This document shows positions 24,797-32,799 of a stretch of 64,000 nucleotides of DNA, in pieces. The notes beneath the pieces were generated by a model. It had not been told where the DNA came from, did no database searches, and saw only the letters and a program-made list of their open reading frames with translations. The first letter of the stretch is position 1. Each line of letters opens with the position of its first letter. The DNA comes from Candidatus Villigracilis vicinus. GTDB taxonomy: Bacteria; Chloroflexota; Anaerolineae; Anaerolineales; Villigracilaceae. The position numbers were made by a program, and so were the translations under genes. Location of the stretch: the NCBI GenBank assembly GCA_016721315.1, contig JADKIL010000003.1:124001-188000 (forward strand), given 5' to 3'.

Positions 24797-24878
24797 GCCT
24801 TTTCCCTTTAAGTATTCCTCACTAGACAATCCCCCCTCCCTCGACTAAACTTGCGCCATTCCCTTTCGGAGGAACTCA

Positions 24879-26090
24879 ATGGATTTTCACAGCGTAGACA
24901 ACAACAGCACCCGGCGCATCGCCGCGCTTAAACAGCGCGTGGATGAGATCAAAAAACACGATTTTTATTTCTATAACCAGGCAGTCGAAGAAATGCTGCC
25001 TGACTCAAAAGTGCGCGTCAATGGACGCGTGATGGGCATGTACGCCTCTTATTCGTATCTTGGATTGGTCGGTCACCCCAGAATTAATGAAGCCGCCAAA
25101 CGCGCCGTGGACAAATTCGGCACCGGCACGAACGGCGTCCGCACCCTGGCTGGCACCCTCACCATCCACAACGAACTCGAAGAAACCATCTCCAATTTCA
25201 AGCACACAGAATCAGCCATCACCTACACGTCCGGGTACGTAACCAACCTGACCACCATCTCATCCTTGATGGGACGCGGTGATTACGTCTTCTCGGATAA
25301 GATCAACCACGCCTCCATCGTGGACGGCTGTTTGATGTCTGGCGCAGAGTTCCGCCGCTTCCGCCATAACGACATGGAGCATCTCGAAGGCTTACTAAAA
25401 AACGCGCCTGCCGAAGTCTCCAAACTCGTCATTGCGGACTCGGTCTTCAGCATGGACGGTGACATCATCGACCTGCCCAAGATCGTGGAACTTAGCAAGA
25501 AATACAACGCCTGGCTGATGATCGACGAAGCTCACTCCGTCGGCGTGCTCGGCAAGACCGGCACCGGCATCGAAGAACACTTCGGCATGGGCGATGTGAT
25601 CGACATCAAGATGGGCACGCTCAGCAAGACCATCCCCTCGGTGGGCGGATACGTGGCAGGCAAAAAAGAACTGATCGACTTCCTGCGCCACGGCAGCCGC
25701 GCCTACATCTTCTCTGCGGCTCTGCCCCCCGCTCAAGCTGCCGCCGCCAACGAAGCCTTCAAGGTCATCCTTGACGAGCCCGAACGCTTGGACAGATTGA
25801 ACGCCAACACCCAGCAATTCATCGGCGGACTCAAGAGCATGGGCTTCGACACCTTACTCACCGAAACCGCCATCGTGCCCGTCTTGTGCGGCACTGACGA
25901 AAAAGCCTTCGAGCTGACCAAACGCTGCCAGGAGCAGGATGTCTTCGTGCTGCCGGTCGTCTCCCCCGCTGTGCAAGAGGGTTTGTCCCGTTTGCGTGCC
26001 ACCGTCACCGCGGCGCACAACCCTGCGGATATTGAACATGCCATGGATGTCATCTATCAGGCTGGTAAAGCCATGGGAATGGTGAAGTAA
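24879..26090 (+). CDS. alpha-oxoamine synthase family PLP enzyme (Kbl/BioF/SPT-like)
   Basis: A 403-residue fold-type I PLP enzyme. The PLP lysine is in MGTLSKTIPSVGGY (about residue 246); ADSVFSMDGDIIDLP and IDEAHSVGVLGKTGTG carry the cofactor-binding Asp and His. GTGTNGVRTLAGT near residue 85 is the family's substrate loop. The enzyme condenses an amino acid with an acyl-CoA thioester. Candidates are glycine C-acetyltransferase, 8-amino-7-oxononanoate synthase, or serine palmitoyltransferase-like activity. No biotin or threonine-catabolism gene is adjacent, so the substrate cannot be assigned. GGAGGAA precedes the ATG. Confidence 0.85.
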   Translation: MDFHSVDNNSTRRIAALKQRVDEIKKHDFYFYNQAVEEMLPDSKVRVNGRVMGMYASYSYLGLVGHPRINEAAKRAVDKFGTGTNGVRTLAGTLTIHNELEETISNFKHTESAITYTSGYVTNLTTISSLMGRGDYVFSDKINHASIVDGCLMSGAEFRRFRHNDMEHLEGLLKNAPAEVSKLVIADSVFSMDGDIIDLPKIVELSKKYNAWLMIDEAHSVGVLGKTGTGIEEHFGMGDVIDIKMGTLSKTIPSVGGYVAGKKELIDFLRHGSRAYIFSAALPPAQAAAANEAFKVILDEPERLDRLNANTQQFIGGLKSMGFDTLLTETAIVPVLCGTDEKAFELTKRCQEQDVFVLPVVSPAVQEGLSRLRATVTAAHNPADIEHAMDVIYQAGKAMGMVK

Positions 26091-26120
26091 AAAAGCAGTA
26101 AATAGTTAATAGTGAATGGG

Positions 26121-26154
26121 AAATCGCTCATCAAAGATGATGGGCGATTTTTTT
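26121..26154 (+). terminator. rho-independent terminator after the PLP enzyme gene
   Basis: An imperfect hairpin (26121-26132 with 26136-26150, small bulge) is followed by T7, 30 bases after the stop. Confidence 0.7.
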
Positions 26155-26212
26155 ATCGGCGTTGGCTTAGCTTTGAGGGGCAGAGCAAGCCAGAGCGGGG
26201 TTTGAGGCGCTC

Positions 26213-26233
26213 GCCCTGAGTTTATCGAAGGGC
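26213..26233. repeat. short palindromic intergenic repeat
   Basis: GCCCTgagtttatcgAAGGGC is an interrupted palindrome of a type (CCCTGAG...CGAAGGG) that recurs between genes in many bacterial genomes. Only one copy is seen here. Confidence 0.4.
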
Positions 26234-26318
26234 ATCCTGATAGTTCTTGAGAGAATATTTATAACATTTTTCTAATAAATTCCCTGTACAATGCCGTTCA
26301 TACAAGGAGTATTGAACT

Positions 26319-27419
26319 ATGAAATGGCAATGGAAATTTGGAACATTTGCAGGAATTGATGTCTACATCCATGCCACCTTTTTACTTTTGATCGGGTGGG
26401 TTGGGTTTAGTCATTGGTTGGAAAATAATAGCTGGCTCGAAGTGTTGAGCGGCATTGGGTTTATCCTCGTCCTCTTTTTGTGCGTGCTCTTGCATGAATA
26501 TGGGCATGCACTCACCGCCCGCAAATATGGAATCAAAACACGCGACATCACGCTCTACCCAATTGGCGGCGTGGCACGTTTGGAACGTATGCCGGAGAAA
26601 CCGATCGAGGAGTTGTGGGTCGCATTGATGGGACCTGCTGTGAATGTGGTGATTGCGGCGATTTTATTCGCGGCTCTTTTCCTGACCGGGAACCTGGTGC
26701 CGCTGACCGAGCTTGGGGTGGCATCTGGAAGTTTTCTTGAGCGCGTGATGGTCGTCAACGTCTCGTTGGTGTTGTTCAACCTCATCCCCGCCTTCCCCAT
26801 GGACGGTGGACGTGTGCTGCGGGCTTTGCTCGCCATGCGCATCGACTATGTGCGTGCTACGCAGATCGCGGCGAGTATTGGTCAGGGGTTGGCGTTGGTA
26901 TTTGGGTTAGTGGGATTGTTTGGGAATGCAAGTTTGTTATTCATCGCTTTCTTTATTTGGATCGGTGCCTCACAAGAAGCCAGCGCCGTGCAGATGAAGA
27001 ACGTCATCAGCGGCATCCCGGTAGGACGCGCTATGCTAACTGATTACAAAAGCCTCTCTCCGCGTGACCCGCTCTCGCGCATGTCGCAGTTGATCCTGGC
27101 GGGTTCTCAGCATGATTTCCCAGTAATCGACGATAACGGTCGCATTGCAGGCGTGGTCACCCGCGACGATTTCCTCTCCGCCCTCACCCAGCATGGACAG
27201 AACGTTGCCGTCTCGGCGGTCATGCGTGGGTCGCCACCCGAGGTAGATTCATACGAAATGGTCGAGAGTGCTTTGATGCGCATCCAAGAATCCGGCTTCC
27301 CGACCCTGCCCGTCACCCACAGTGGACAATTGGTGGGCATCATCACCGCCGAGAATATCACCGAGTATTTGATGATCCGTACCGCATTGCGCACATCGCA
27401 AGCAGTGATGCTCTCGTGA
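26319..27419 (+). CDS. site-2 protease (M50) with two CBS domains
   Basis: A 366-residue membrane metalloprotease. The zinc-binding HExxH is in VLLHEYGHALTA (about residues 60-71). The second metal motif is FPMDGGRVLRALLA (about residues 160-173). About six membrane helices occupy residues 1-220. Two CBS domains follow (about 240-360; SAVMRGSPPEVDSYEMVESA marks the second). The family cuts substrates within the membrane; CBS domains usually sense adenine nucleotides. AAGGAG precedes the ATG, and TACAAT at about 26286 is a possible -10. Monocistronic. The substrate is unknown. Confidence 0.9.
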   Translation: MKWQWKFGTFAGIDVYIHATFLLLIGWVGFSHWLENNSWLEVLSGIGFILVLFLCVLLHEYGHALTARKYGIKTRDITLYPIGGVARLERMPEKPIEELWVALMGPAVNVVIAAILFAALFLTGNLVPLTELGVASGSFLERVMVVNVSLVLFNLIPAFPMDGGRVLRALLAMRIDYVRATQIAASIGQGLALVFGLVGLFGNASLLFIAFFIWIGASQEASAVQMKNVISGIPVGRAMLTDYKSLSPRDPLSRMSQLILAGSQHDFPVIDDNGRIAGVVTRDDFLSALTQHGQNVAVSAVMRGSPPEVDSYEMVESALMRIQESGFPTLPVTHSGQLVGIITAENITEYLMIRTALRTSQAVMLS

Positions 27420-27474
27420 GCGTGCCTGCAAGCCAAAATTAGAGGTTTCTTAACCACAGAAATCGATTCACCCA

Positions 27475-27480
27475 TATACT
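27475..27480 (+). promoter_or_regulatory. -10 box of the riboswitch operon
   Basis: TATACT at 27475-27480 lies 11 bases ahead of the conserved riboswitch start, giving a transcript that begins just before it. TTAACC at 27450-27455 is a weak -35 candidate with a 19-base spacer. Confidence 0.45.
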
Positions 27481-27490
27481 AGAGACTAAC

Positions 27491-27580
27491 TCCGATGGGG
27501 AGTAGCCGCCCAAACGCTGGGTAGCACAGTCGTCAATACGGAAATTTTTCCCGGCTGTTCTGAAAAGGCAAGACCATCGT
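27491..27580 (+). ncRNA. yybP-ykoY manganese riboswitch
   Basis: The RNA carries the conserved features of this family. GGGGAGTAGC (27497-27506) follows the 5' arm of P1. A hairpin comes next, then GTCGTCAAT with a second stem closing in CCGGC, and GCAAGACC (27568-27575) before the 3' arm of P1. P1 pairs 27493-27498 with 27574-27579. The 3' arm of P1 is also the 5' arm of a terminator, so Mn2+ binding should stabilise P1, block termination and switch the operon on. Downstream genes (DedA and a P-type ATPase) are of types this riboswitch is known to control. Confidence 0.88.
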
Positions 27581-27606
27581 CCATTTTATTGGCGATGGTC
27601 TTTTTA
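27571..27606 (+). terminator. riboswitch expression-platform terminator
   Basis: A 9-bp stem (27571-27579 with 27593-27601) is followed by a T-run. Its 5' arm shares bases with the P1 stem of the riboswitch, making the two structures mutually exclusive. Confidence 0.85.
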
Positions 27607-27645
27607 TTTACAAAAAGTCCCGCCAGGTTAACTTATGAGGTATGA

Positions 27646-28320
27646 ATGTTCGAGCAAATTGAAACAACGATCCTTTCTGCATTACAAAATATTTTCGACC
27701 AATTTGGTTGGGTGGGCGTTTTCGGATTAATGATCTTTGAGAACGCCACCGGTATTACCCCCAGCGAGATCATTCTCGCTTTTGCAGGCTGGATGCTGAT
27801 CGAACGTCACGGCATATCCCCTGCCTTCATTCCACTGGGCGGGCTATACGCCGGGCTTGGCAGTGCCATTGGCGCATCCATCACCTATTGGGTGGCACGC
27901 CTGGGTGGTCGTCCCGTGGTGGATCGCTTTGCAAGAATCTTCCGCATCGAACCTGCTTTGATCGCAAAAGCCGAAGACCAGATGCACCGCTGGGGTTCGG
28001 GCCTGGTTCTGATCGGCCGTATCATTCCGGGCATCCGCACCCTGATTAGCATTCCTGCCGGGTTGGCGAAAATCCCATTTCTGAGGTTTTTCATCGCAAC
28101 ATTCATCGGTGCCTACGTTTGGTGTACACTTCTGATCGGCGCCGGTTATGTCCTTGGTCACGAATGGATGCTGATCAGCAGTTATATCAAGACCCATCTG
28201 CCGCTGGTCTTTTCACTCGGGCTGGTCGCATCCCTTGGCTATCTGGGGTATCATTTCCGTGAGCCGTTGAAAACCATGATCGAGCTAAAACTATCCAAGA
28301 GAACGGAAACAAATCAATGA
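27646..28320 (+). CDS. DedA family membrane protein
   Basis: A 224-residue protein with the DedA/VTT layout: FENATGITPSEIILAFAGW (the E-x-x-G...P-x-E re-entrant motif, about residues 31-49), ARLGGRPVVDRFARIF, and the second re-entrant motif LIGRIIPGIRTLISIPAGLA (about residues 124-143). DedA proteins act in membrane homeostasis; several flip lipid carriers or phospholipids. It is the first gene after the Mn2+ riboswitch, and its stop overlaps the P-type ATPase start by 4 bases (ATGA at 28317-28320). Control by manganese suggests a role connected with metal or membrane-potential stress. Confidence 0.9.
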   Translation: MFEQIETTILSALQNIFDQFGWVGVFGLMIFENATGITPSEIILAFAGWMLIERHGISPAFIPLGGLYAGLGSAIGASITYWVARLGGRPVVDRFARIFRIEPALIAKAEDQMHRWGSGLVLIGRIIPGIRTLISIPAGLAKIPFLRFFIATFIGAYVWCTLLIGAGYVLGHEWMLISSYIKTHLPLVFSLGLVASLGYLGYHFREPLKTMIELKLSKRTETNQ

Positions 28321-31013
28321 ACTGGCATACCATCGAAACCAATTCCGCCTTGAGCGAACTCGCCTCATCGTCTGAGACGGGTCTCACTGCCGCTCAGGTG
28401 GATGAACATAAAGCCAAATTTGGTGTAAATGAACTCATAGAGCGCGGCGGGCGCACTCCCTTGCAGATCCTTTGGGAGCAACTCACCGCCACAATGGTGC
28501 TCATCCTCATTGCAGCGGCTGTCGTTGCTGGTCTGCTTGGCGATACCAAGAACACCATTGCCATTCTCTCCATCGTGGCGTTGTATGCACTACTCGGCTT
28601 TGTACAGGAATATCGTGCCGAGCAAGCCATTGCCGCGCTCAAGAAGATGTCTGTGCCGAACGTGCGTGTCCTGCGCGACGGCAAATTAAAAGAAACCTCG
28701 GCGCGCGAACTCGTGCCCGGTGACATCCTTCAACTGGAAACAGGCAACGTCATCCCCGCTGACTTGCGCCTGTTGGAAGCTGTCAATTTAAGAATTCAAG
28801 AAGCCGCGCTCACTGGCGAATCTGAAGCCATCGAAAAACATACTGCCGCACTCACCACCGAAGACCTTCCGCTGGGCGACCGCCGCAATATGGCATACAT
28901 GGGCACCATCATCACTCAGGGGCGCGGACTTGCACTGGTGATCGCCACCGGCATGAACACTGAACTTGGCAAGATTGCCGACATGATCCAAGCTGTGAAG
29001 CAGGAGCAAACACCCCTGCAGCGCCGCCTCGATAAACTTGGTAAAAATCTTGCCGTGATCGGGGTTGGCATTGCGGCACTCGTTTTTGTAATGGGCATTC
29101 TGCGCGGCGACGAACTTCGCCACATGCTGCTTACCGCAGTCAGCGTGGCGGTTGCCATCGTACCTGAAGGTTTGCCCGCAGTGGTTACCATTACGCTCGC
29201 TCTTGGGGCACAACGCATGCTCGGCCGCCAGGCACTCATCCGCAAGCTCCCGGCGGTGGAAACGCTCGGCTCGGTCACGGTCATCTGTTCAGACAAGACC
29301 GGCACACTCACTGAAAACCGCATGACTGTTGTCGTGCTGGATGTGGGCGAACACGCCATCGATCTGACAGGCGATGTGGCTCGCGACGGTTCGCTGCATG
29401 CCACCCGTGGATTGGGTTCCCCCGTCCAATCCTCGCTCTCGCTGACGATGATCGGCGGCGCGCTCTGCAACGATGCCAAATTGGTGGATGAAGGTGATGA
29501 CCGCTTCCATACCATGGGTGACCCAACTGAAGGCGCGCTCGTTGTTGCTGCCGCCAAGGTGGGCTACTGGAAATCTGCCCTCGATTCATCTTTCCCGCGC
29601 ACAGCAGAGCTGCCCTTCGACTCGGAACGCAAACGCATGACCACCGTCCATCATTTGGCGAAGTATGATCCCACCGTACTTTCAGGTTTGGAGATCGGCG
29701 ACACCCGTTACATTGCCTTCACCAAAGGCAGCGTGGACGGACTGCTCGACATCACGAGCCATGTCTGGGCGGAGGGAAGGTCCATTCCGCTGGATGCAGA
29801 GTGGAGGTCCAGAATTGAGGCGGCGAATGAACGTCTAGCCCGAAAAGGTATGCGCGTCCTCGGCGTTGGCTTCCGCTTGATGAATTCCATCCCAGAGGTC
29901 ATCCAGACCGACCTTGAACAGAACATTACCCTGTTGGGCTTATTCGGCATGATCGATCCACCGCGCTCCGAGGTGCAGGAGGCGGTTGCCATTGCCAAGG
30001 CAGCGGGCATCCGCCCGATCATGATCACCGGCGACCATCCATTGACTGCGATCGAAATTGCCCGTCAGTTGGGCATCACTGAGAACGGACGCGCATTGGC
30101 TGGCGTGGAGATCGAGAACCTTACCCCTGAAGAATTGAAGAACGTTGTGGATGAGGTCAGTGTCTTTGCCCGTGTTGCGCCGGAACACAAACTTCGTATC
30201 GTACAAGCATTGCAGGAAAAAGGGCATATCGTCTCAATGACCGGCGACGGGGTGAATGATGCCCCTGCCCTGCGCAAAGCCGATATCGGTGTGGCAATGG
30301 GCATCACCGGCACGGACGTTTCCAAAGAAGCTTCAGACCTTGTGCTTCTCGACGATAATTTCACGACCATTGTCGCCGCTGTGCAAGAAGGACGCACGAT
30401 CTACGACAACATCCGTAAGTTCGTGCGCTTTAGTGTGGCAGGCAACATCGGCAAAGTGCTCGTAATGTTGATCGCTCCGTTCCTCGGCAAGCCGCTGCCC
30501 CTGCTGCCTTTGCAATTGCTGTGGCTCAATCTCCTCACCGACGGTTTACTAGGGCTTGGCATGGGCGTGGAAAACCCTGAGCCAGACACAATGAAGCGCA
30601 AGCCTTATGCACCCACTGAAGGCGTCTTCTCACGCGGCGCAGGTACGCAGACTATTTGGGTTGGGGTGCTGATCGGCGCGATCGCGCTGGGTCTTGGTTC
30701 GTGGTATTACTTTAGCGGGCAGCCCGAATGGCAGACCATGATCTTCACTTCGCTGGCATTCATGCAAGTGATGCAGGCGCTGGCGGCGCGCTCTGACAAA
30801 GAGTCACTTTTCAAGATCGGACTCATGAGCAATCCCGTCTTGATGGGTATGGCATTGTTGGTGTTCGTTCTGCAAATGCTTGTACTTTATATACCTGTAT
30901 TGGCAAATTTCTTCGAAGTCGTTCCTCTGCACATCTCGGATCTATCCATTGCGGCGGCATCGGGCTTGGTCGTATTTGTAGTGATGGAAGTGAGTAAGAA
31001 GTTTAGTAAGTAA
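28317..31013 (+). CDS. P2-type cation-transporting ATPase (Ca2+/Mn2+ type)
   Basis: An 898-residue P-type ATPase. The actuator motif TGES is near residue 165, the phosphorylation site DKTGTLT is at D326, and the hinge MTGDGVNDAPAL is near residue 640. In the transport region, M4 has VPEGLP (E284) and M6 has NLLTD (N738, D742), the site II ligands of SERCA-type pumps. The M5 position equal to the site I Glu of SERCA is Lys (NIGKVLV, K713). The single-site Listeria pump LMCA1 has an Arg at that place, so this pump may also move one ion per cycle. It is cotranscribed with the DedA gene under the Mn2+ riboswitch, which points to Mn2+ or Ca2+ export. Confidence 0.92.
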   Translation: MNWHTIETNSALSELASSSETGLTAAQVDEHKAKFGVNELIERGGRTPLQILWEQLTATMVLILIAAAVVAGLLGDTKNTIAILSIVALYALLGFVQEYRAEQAIAALKKMSVPNVRVLRDGKLKETSARELVPGDILQLETGNVIPADLRLLEAVNLRIQEAALTGESEAIEKHTAALTTEDLPLGDRRNMAYMGTIITQGRGLALVIATGMNTELGKIADMIQAVKQEQTPLQRRLDKLGKNLAVIGVGIAALVFVMGILRGDELRHMLLTAVSVAVAIVPEGLPAVVTITLALGAQRMLGRQALIRKLPAVETLGSVTVICSDKTGTLTENRMTVVVLDVGEHAIDLTGDVARDGSLHATRGLGSPVQSSLSLTMIGGALCNDAKLVDEGDDRFHTMGDPTEGALVVAAAKVGYWKSALDSSFPRTAELPFDSERKRMTTVHHLAKYDPTVLSGLEIGDTRYIAFTKGSVDGLLDITSHVWAEGRSIPLDAEWRSRIEAANERLARKGMRVLGVGFRLMNSIPEVIQTDLEQNITLLGLFGMIDPPRSEVQEAVAIAKAAGIRPIMITGDHPLTAIEIARQLGITENGRALAGVEIENLTPEELKNVVDEVSVFARVAPEHKLRIVQALQEKGHIVSMTGDGVNDAPALRKADIGVAMGITGTDVSKEASDLVLLDDNFTTIVAAVQEGRTIYDNIRKFVRFSVAGNIGKVLVMLIAPFLGKPLPLLPLQLLWLNLLTDGLLGLGMGVENPEPDTMKRKPYAPTEGVFSRGAGTQTIWVGVLIGAIALGLGSWYYFSGQPEWQTMIFTSLAFMQVMQALAARSDKESLFKIGLMSNPVLMGMALLVFVLQMLVLYIPVLANFFEVVPLHISDLSIAAASGLVVFVVMEVSKKFSK

Positions 31014-31031
31014 TGAGTGAATAGTGAATAG

Positions 31032-31058
31032 AAAAGAACCCGCCTCGCATGAGACGGG
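31032..31058. terminator. bidirectional terminator after the ATPase gene
   Basis: A hairpin of 15-base arms with one C/A mismatch and a GCAT loop (about 31032-31058) is flanked by an A-run and a T-run. It lies between convergent genes. Confidence 0.8.
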
Positions 31059-31066
31059 TTCTTTTG

Positions 31067-31756
31067 TTAGATCAGGATGGGGCTGTTGCCGCGCAAACGA
31101 CTTGGTCTTGTAAGCAGCCACAAGACCCACTCAGCGACATCATCGGTGGTCAAGTTGGGTTTGCCTTCTGCATCGAATGGTGTAGATAATGCCAACCCCG
31201 GCGAAAGAATGTGAGTGCGGATTCCAAACTCTGCATTCTCCGCGCGAATCAACTCCATCAATGTGGTTAGCCCATGCATGGCAACGGCATACGCACCATC
31301 TTGTTGATAAATGCCCATCGCCGAGTCCGAGCCGATCGCCATGATCTCGCCGTGTTTTTGTTCACGCAGAATCGGCAAAGTCGCCCGCGCCATCAGGAAT
31401 GGTTCACGAAGATTTGCGTCCATCACCAAATCCCAGGTTTTGACATTGTGACTGTGGATCATCCCGCCGCTCCAGAACGGAGAGATAAGGGTCAGGATAT
31501 CCAAGCCGCCATAGGTGGATAGCGTTTGATTCACAACCGCTTGCACCTCTTCTAATGACCCGAGGCTTGATTCTACAAAGAAAGCTTTTCCACCCGTTTG
31601 CTTGATCCGCTCTACCGAGATATCCAATAGGTCTGCCTGCCTGCCACAAAGACAGACATTCACACCGGCTTGTGCCAATGCCAAAGCAACGGTGCCTGCA
31701 AGTTCGGTCGAGCCACCGGTGATGATGGCTGTTTTACCTTGAAGAGAATTTGTCAT
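31067..31756 (-). CDS. short-chain dehydrogenase/reductase family protein lacking key residues
   Basis: A 229-residue Rossmann protein of the SDR family. The start ATG 31756 is chosen because the fold begins right after it; GGAG lies 7 bases upstream and is itself part of a REP-like palindrome. Two core motifs are altered. The glycine motif TGxxxGxG reads TGGSTELA, and the active-site Y-x-x-x-K reads YAVAM, with Met for the catalytic Lys. The Ser of the active site is retained (GSDSA), and the late LSPGLALS motif is normal. This suggests a non-catalytic or altered-chemistry SDR. It stands alone between the ATPase operon and the ABC transporter genes, and its role is unknown. Confidence 0.78.
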   Translation of the reverse strand: MTNSLQGKTAIITGGSTELAGTVALALAQAGVNVCLCGRQADLLDISVERIKQTGGKAFFVESSLGSLEEVQAVVNQTLSTYGGLDILTLISPFWSGGMIHSHNVKTWDLVMDANLREPFLMARATLPILREQKHGEIMAIGSDSAMGIYQQDGAYAVAMHGLTTLMELIRAENAEFGIRTHILSPGLALSTPFDAEGKPNLTTDDVAEWVLWLLTRPSRLRGNSPILI

Positions 31757-31762
31757 TGAATA

Positions 31763-31906
31763 ACTCCGAAGGAGTGAAATGATTCTAGAACATGTGATTT
31801 TGAAAAAACAACCCCGGAGGGGTGACATGCTTTTAGATTCCATGTCATCCCTTCGGGATTTGAAAACATTCGTTGCGCTTCTATAATCCTACCATCCCTT
31901 CGGGAT
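31763..31906. repeat. second REP-like palindrome cluster
   Basis: Four palindromes of the same family as at 24142-24312: ACTCCGAAGGAGT (31763-31775), ACCCCGGAGGGGT (31811-31823), ATCCCTTCGGGAT (31847-31859) and ATCCCTTCGGGAT (31894-31906). The last has the CTATAATCCTACC flank also seen next to the RAYT gene. The cluster fills the space between the SDR start and the permease stop. The final repeat overlaps the permease stop codon by one base. Confidence 0.8.
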
Positions 31907-32799
31907 TATTTTTTATCTTGCGGCAGCATAATATTCGTCCCGGCGACGGCATCACTAACGGCATCACCGATCAGATTGATGGACAAGACCGCGAGGAAAA
32001 TTCCAAAGCCGGGGAAGAAGGTCAACCACCACGCCTGGCGGACGTATTTCATACCTGCGTTCAACATCGCACCCCATTCGGCAGTCGGTGGTTCTGCACC
32101 AAGACCGAGAAAATTCAACGCTGCGCCTGCAAGGATGGATGAGCCGATTCCCAGTGTGATGAGCACAAGCAAAGTACGGATCGAATTCGGCAAAATATGT
32201 TTGATCAAAATCCGCGTATCAGAGCTACCCAGTGCTTTGGCAGCTTCCACATAGGTCATCTCGCGCAGTGAAAGGACACTGCTGCGCGTCAGCCGCATGA
32301 AGGATGGTACGAAGGCAATGCCGATGGCAAGCATGGCGTTACGAATGCCGGGTCCGAGAATGGCGATGATGGCGAGCGCCAAAAGAATATCGGGGAATGC
32401 CATCAGGACGTCTGTGAACCAGGAGATGAAAGCGTCGAACCAGCCGCCAAAATAGCCAGAGACCAGACCCAGCGTAATGCCGATTAATGCACCAATGGTG
32501 ATTCCCACCAAACCCACTCGCAGAGATAACTGTCCACCATAGAGAAAGCGGGTGAAGGTATCACGCCCGACATGATCCGTACCCATGAGATGCTCAACAC
32601 TGGGCGCTTGCAATGCCTGAGAAGGTGCGTTCTTATTCGGTTCGTAATTTGTGAAAAGCGGCGCGGCATAAGACATGAAAATTAATGCCAACAATAAAAT
32701 GCCGCCAAATTGTGCGCTGCGATTGCGCAATATCTGTCGGAGTATACGCAAGCCTGGAGAATGGGAAGGGCTGATGGATGGAGTCAGGTTCGAGGTCAT
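31906..32799 (-). CDS. peptide-type ABC transporter permease (DppC/OppC family)
   Basis: A 297-residue inner permease subunit with about six helices. An N-terminal OppC-type extension is followed by the binding-protein-dependent transport signature EAAKALGSSDTRILIKHILP (the EAA loop that contacts the ATPase, about residues 195-214). HLMGTDHVGRDTFTRFLYGG is also typical of DppC/OppC. The start overlaps the DppB-like stop by one base (TAATG). It forms a heterodimeric channel with the upstream permease for a peptide, nickel or similar solute. No ATPase genes follow in this window; the genes end at the REP cluster. Confidence 0.9.
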   Translation of the reverse strand: MTSNLTPSISPSHSPGLRILRQILRNRSAQFGGILLLALIFMSYAAPLFTNYEPNKNAPSQALQAPSVEHLMGTDHVGRDTFTRFLYGGQLSLRVGLVGITIGALIGITLGLVSGYFGGWFDAFISWFTDVLMAFPDILLALAIIAILGPGIRNAMLAIGIAFVPSFMRLTRSSVLSLREMTYVEAAKALGSSDTRILIKHILPNSIRTLLVLITLGIGSSILAGAALNFLGLGAEPPTAEWGAMLNAGMKYVRQAWWLTFFPGFGIFLAVLSINLIGDAVSDAVAGTNIMLPQDKK

